A program made the position numbers and the translations under genes. DNA of 6,108 nucleotides from an uncultured bacterium (GTDB lineage Bacteria > Eisenbacteria > RBG-16-71-46 > CAIMUX01), in assembly GCA_946886185.1 (NCBI GenBank), contig CAMPIC010000196.1, positions 1 through 6,108 on the forward strand, read 5' to 3'. The notes beneath the pieces are model-generated. The model was not told the DNA's origin. It saw nothing but the letters and a program-made list of their open reading frames with translations, and did not search any database. Positions 5,306-6,108 of this stretch are shown here, in pieces; positions within the stretch are counted from its first letter, which is position 1, and each line of letters starts with the position of its first letter.

Positions 5306-5911
5306 ATGACGATGTGCGTGAAGGTTACGGCCGTTCGAGAGGTCGTGGGGTTGGGCAACCCGGGAGCCCGTTACGAGCGAACCCGACACAATGTCGGGTT
5401 TCTCGTGTTGGAGAATCTCCGGGGAACGGCCACGTGGCGGAAACGCGCGCAGCGTGAGGAAGCGGAGGTCGCGCTGGGCGGACGCGCGATTCGCCTCATG
5501 CGCCCGCTCACCTACATGAATCGCTCCGGAGAAGAGATCGCCCGGATGATGGAAGAGCTGGATGCGGCGCCGCCGGAGGTGCTGGTGGTGACCGACGACG
5601 TCTATCTTCCGTGGGGTCGGATCCGGATCCGGCGGTCGGGAAGCCCCGGCGGCCATCGTGGCCTCGAGTCGATCGTGAGAGAGCTCGATTCCATCGCATT
5701 CCCGCGGATCCGCGTCGGAGTCGATTCGCCGCCGGAGGAGATGGCTCTGGAGGAGTTTGTCCTGGCGCCTCTCGAGGGGAACGACTGGATCGAGCTGCAG
5801 GCAATCGCGGCGCGCGCGGCGGAAGCGGCGCGCTTGATCTGTGGAGAGGGGCTGGCGGAGGCGATGAACCGATTCAACGCGTCGGTCCGGAGCGAATCGG
5901 CTCAGGGATGA
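5306..5911 (+). CDS. pth: Peptidyl-tRNA hydrolase (Pth)
   Basis: Pth cleaves the ester bond of peptidyl-tRNAs dropped from stalled ribosomes, recycling the tRNA. The 201-residue product fits the family length (about 190-200). Active-site features are VGLGNPG (14-20, Asn18), YERTRHNVGF (23-32, catalytic His28), LTYMNRSG (68-75, Met71/Asn72), TDDVYLPWG (96-104, the His-activating Asp97) and GGHRGLESI (115-123). At the position of E. coli Asn114 (GGHNG) this protein has Arg118. The start is uncertain. ATG 5306 and ATG 5312 are in frame and near the expected N-terminus, but the only clear Shine-Dalgarno, GAGGAG at 5276-5281 overlapping the rplY stop, is better placed for an in-frame GTG at 5294, which would add four residues. 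The gene follows rplY by under 30 bases and is probably cotranscribed with it. Confidence 0.94.
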   Translation: MTMCVKVTAVREVVGLGNPGARYERTRHNVGFLVLENLRGTATWRKRAQREEAEVALGGRAIRLMRPLTYMNRSGEEIARMMEELDAAPPEVLVVTDDVYLPWGRIRIRRSGSPGGHRGLESIVRELDSIAFPRIRVGVDSPPEEMALEEFVLAPLEGNDWIELQAIAARAAEAARLICGEGLAEAMNRFNASVRSESAQG

Positions 5912-5932
5912 GCCGAGAGGGGAGCTGAGGGA

Positions 5933-6108
5933 ATGTTCGGAGACGTGCCGGCGAGCGTGATCATCTCCATGGGAGGCGGACTCCTCGGGATGCTGTTCGC
6001 GACCTACTTGGCCATGCGAGTCCTTCGACAGGATCCGGGCAACGACCGCATGCAGGAGATCTCGGGCGTCATCCGCGTAGGCGCGATGGCGTTCCTGCGC
6101 CGCGAGTA
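5933..6108 (+). CDS. hppA: Membrane-bound proton-translocating pyrophosphatase, N-terminus (partial)
   Basis: The gene starts at ATG 5933, with GGGGAG at 5919-5924 and an eight-base spacer, 21 bases after the pth stop. It runs off the window after 58 full codons. A first membrane helix covers about residues 8-30. It is followed by the amphipathic stretch DPGNDRMQEISGVIRVGAMAFLRRE (34-58), which closely matches the conserved N-terminal region of membrane pyrophosphatases (typically xxMxEIaxaIxxGAMAFLxREY). These proteins of about 650-800 residues and 16 helices couple cytoplasmic pyrophosphate hydrolysis to H+ or Na+ export. The residues that decide ion type and potassium dependence lie outside the window. 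It may share transcription with rplY and pth. Confidence 0.88.
   Translation, partial: MFGDVPASVIISMGGGLLGMLFATYLAMRVLRQDPGNDRMQEISGVIRVGAMAFLRRE

Noticed and set aside
3783..5358. Minus-strand open frames of 285 and 301 residues opposite prs and rplY
   Set aside because: Both are low-complexity antisense shadows (Arg/Asp/His- or Gly/Arg-rich) of clearly identified genes.
5618..5631. GGATCC direct repeat inside pth
   Set aside because: It encodes the ordinary strand GRIRIRR of Pth; the repetition is explained by coding sequence.

Overview
This is an ordinary-looking, GC-rich bacterial chromosome segment in which every confident gene lies on the + strand. The gene order ispE, spoVG, tRNA-Gln, prs, rplY, pth is a housekeeping block known from several deep bacterial lineages; Firmicutes have a related ispE...spoVG-glmU-prs-ctc-pth order, and delta-proteobacteria have an ispE-tRNA-Gln-prs-rplY-pth order. 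Together with the high GC content, a CTC-type bL25 and a following membrane pyrophosphatase, this suggests a GC-rich lineage outside the Firmicutes, such as a delta-proteobacterial or FCB-type phylum. The exact phylum cannot be fixed from the sequence alone.

Positions 1-2776 form one tightly packed unit. It holds the likely tail of an upstream protein, possibly a glycosyltransferase, then an RmlD-type dTDP-4-dehydrorhamnose reductase, a UbiA-family protein resembling decaprenyl-phosphate phosphoribosyltransferase, and ispE. The junctions are ATGA and TAATG overlaps, so translation is probably coupled. The first genes point to cell-surface glycan and lipid-linked sugar synthesis. IspE supplies the isoprenoid precursors from which the polyprenyl carrier is made.

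Positions 2777-3420 hold spoVG and its flanks. The 187-base gap before spoVG is dense in inverted repeats: a nested hairpin, an alternating CAACGG/CCGTTG set, and a perfect hairpin that places the Shine-Dalgarno sequence in its loop and the start codon in its stem. A convincing intrinsic terminator follows spoVG, and a possible extended -10 promoter then leads into tRNA-Gln(UUG).

Positions 3496-6108 hold prs (PRPP synthetase), rplY (bL25/CTC with an Ala/Pro/Lys repeat tail), pth (peptidyl-tRNA hydrolase) and the first 58 codons of a proton-pumping pyrophosphatase gene (hppA). Pth recycles peptidyl-tRNA, bL25 binds 5S rRNA, and PRPP synthetase feeds nucleotide and cofactor synthesis. PRPP is also the donor substrate expected for the UbiA-family enzyme upstream.

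I found no mobile element, CRISPR array or evident new multi-gene system. The observations most worth a second look are the RNA structures around spoVG and the coupling of a DPPR-synthase-like enzyme to rmlD and ispE.
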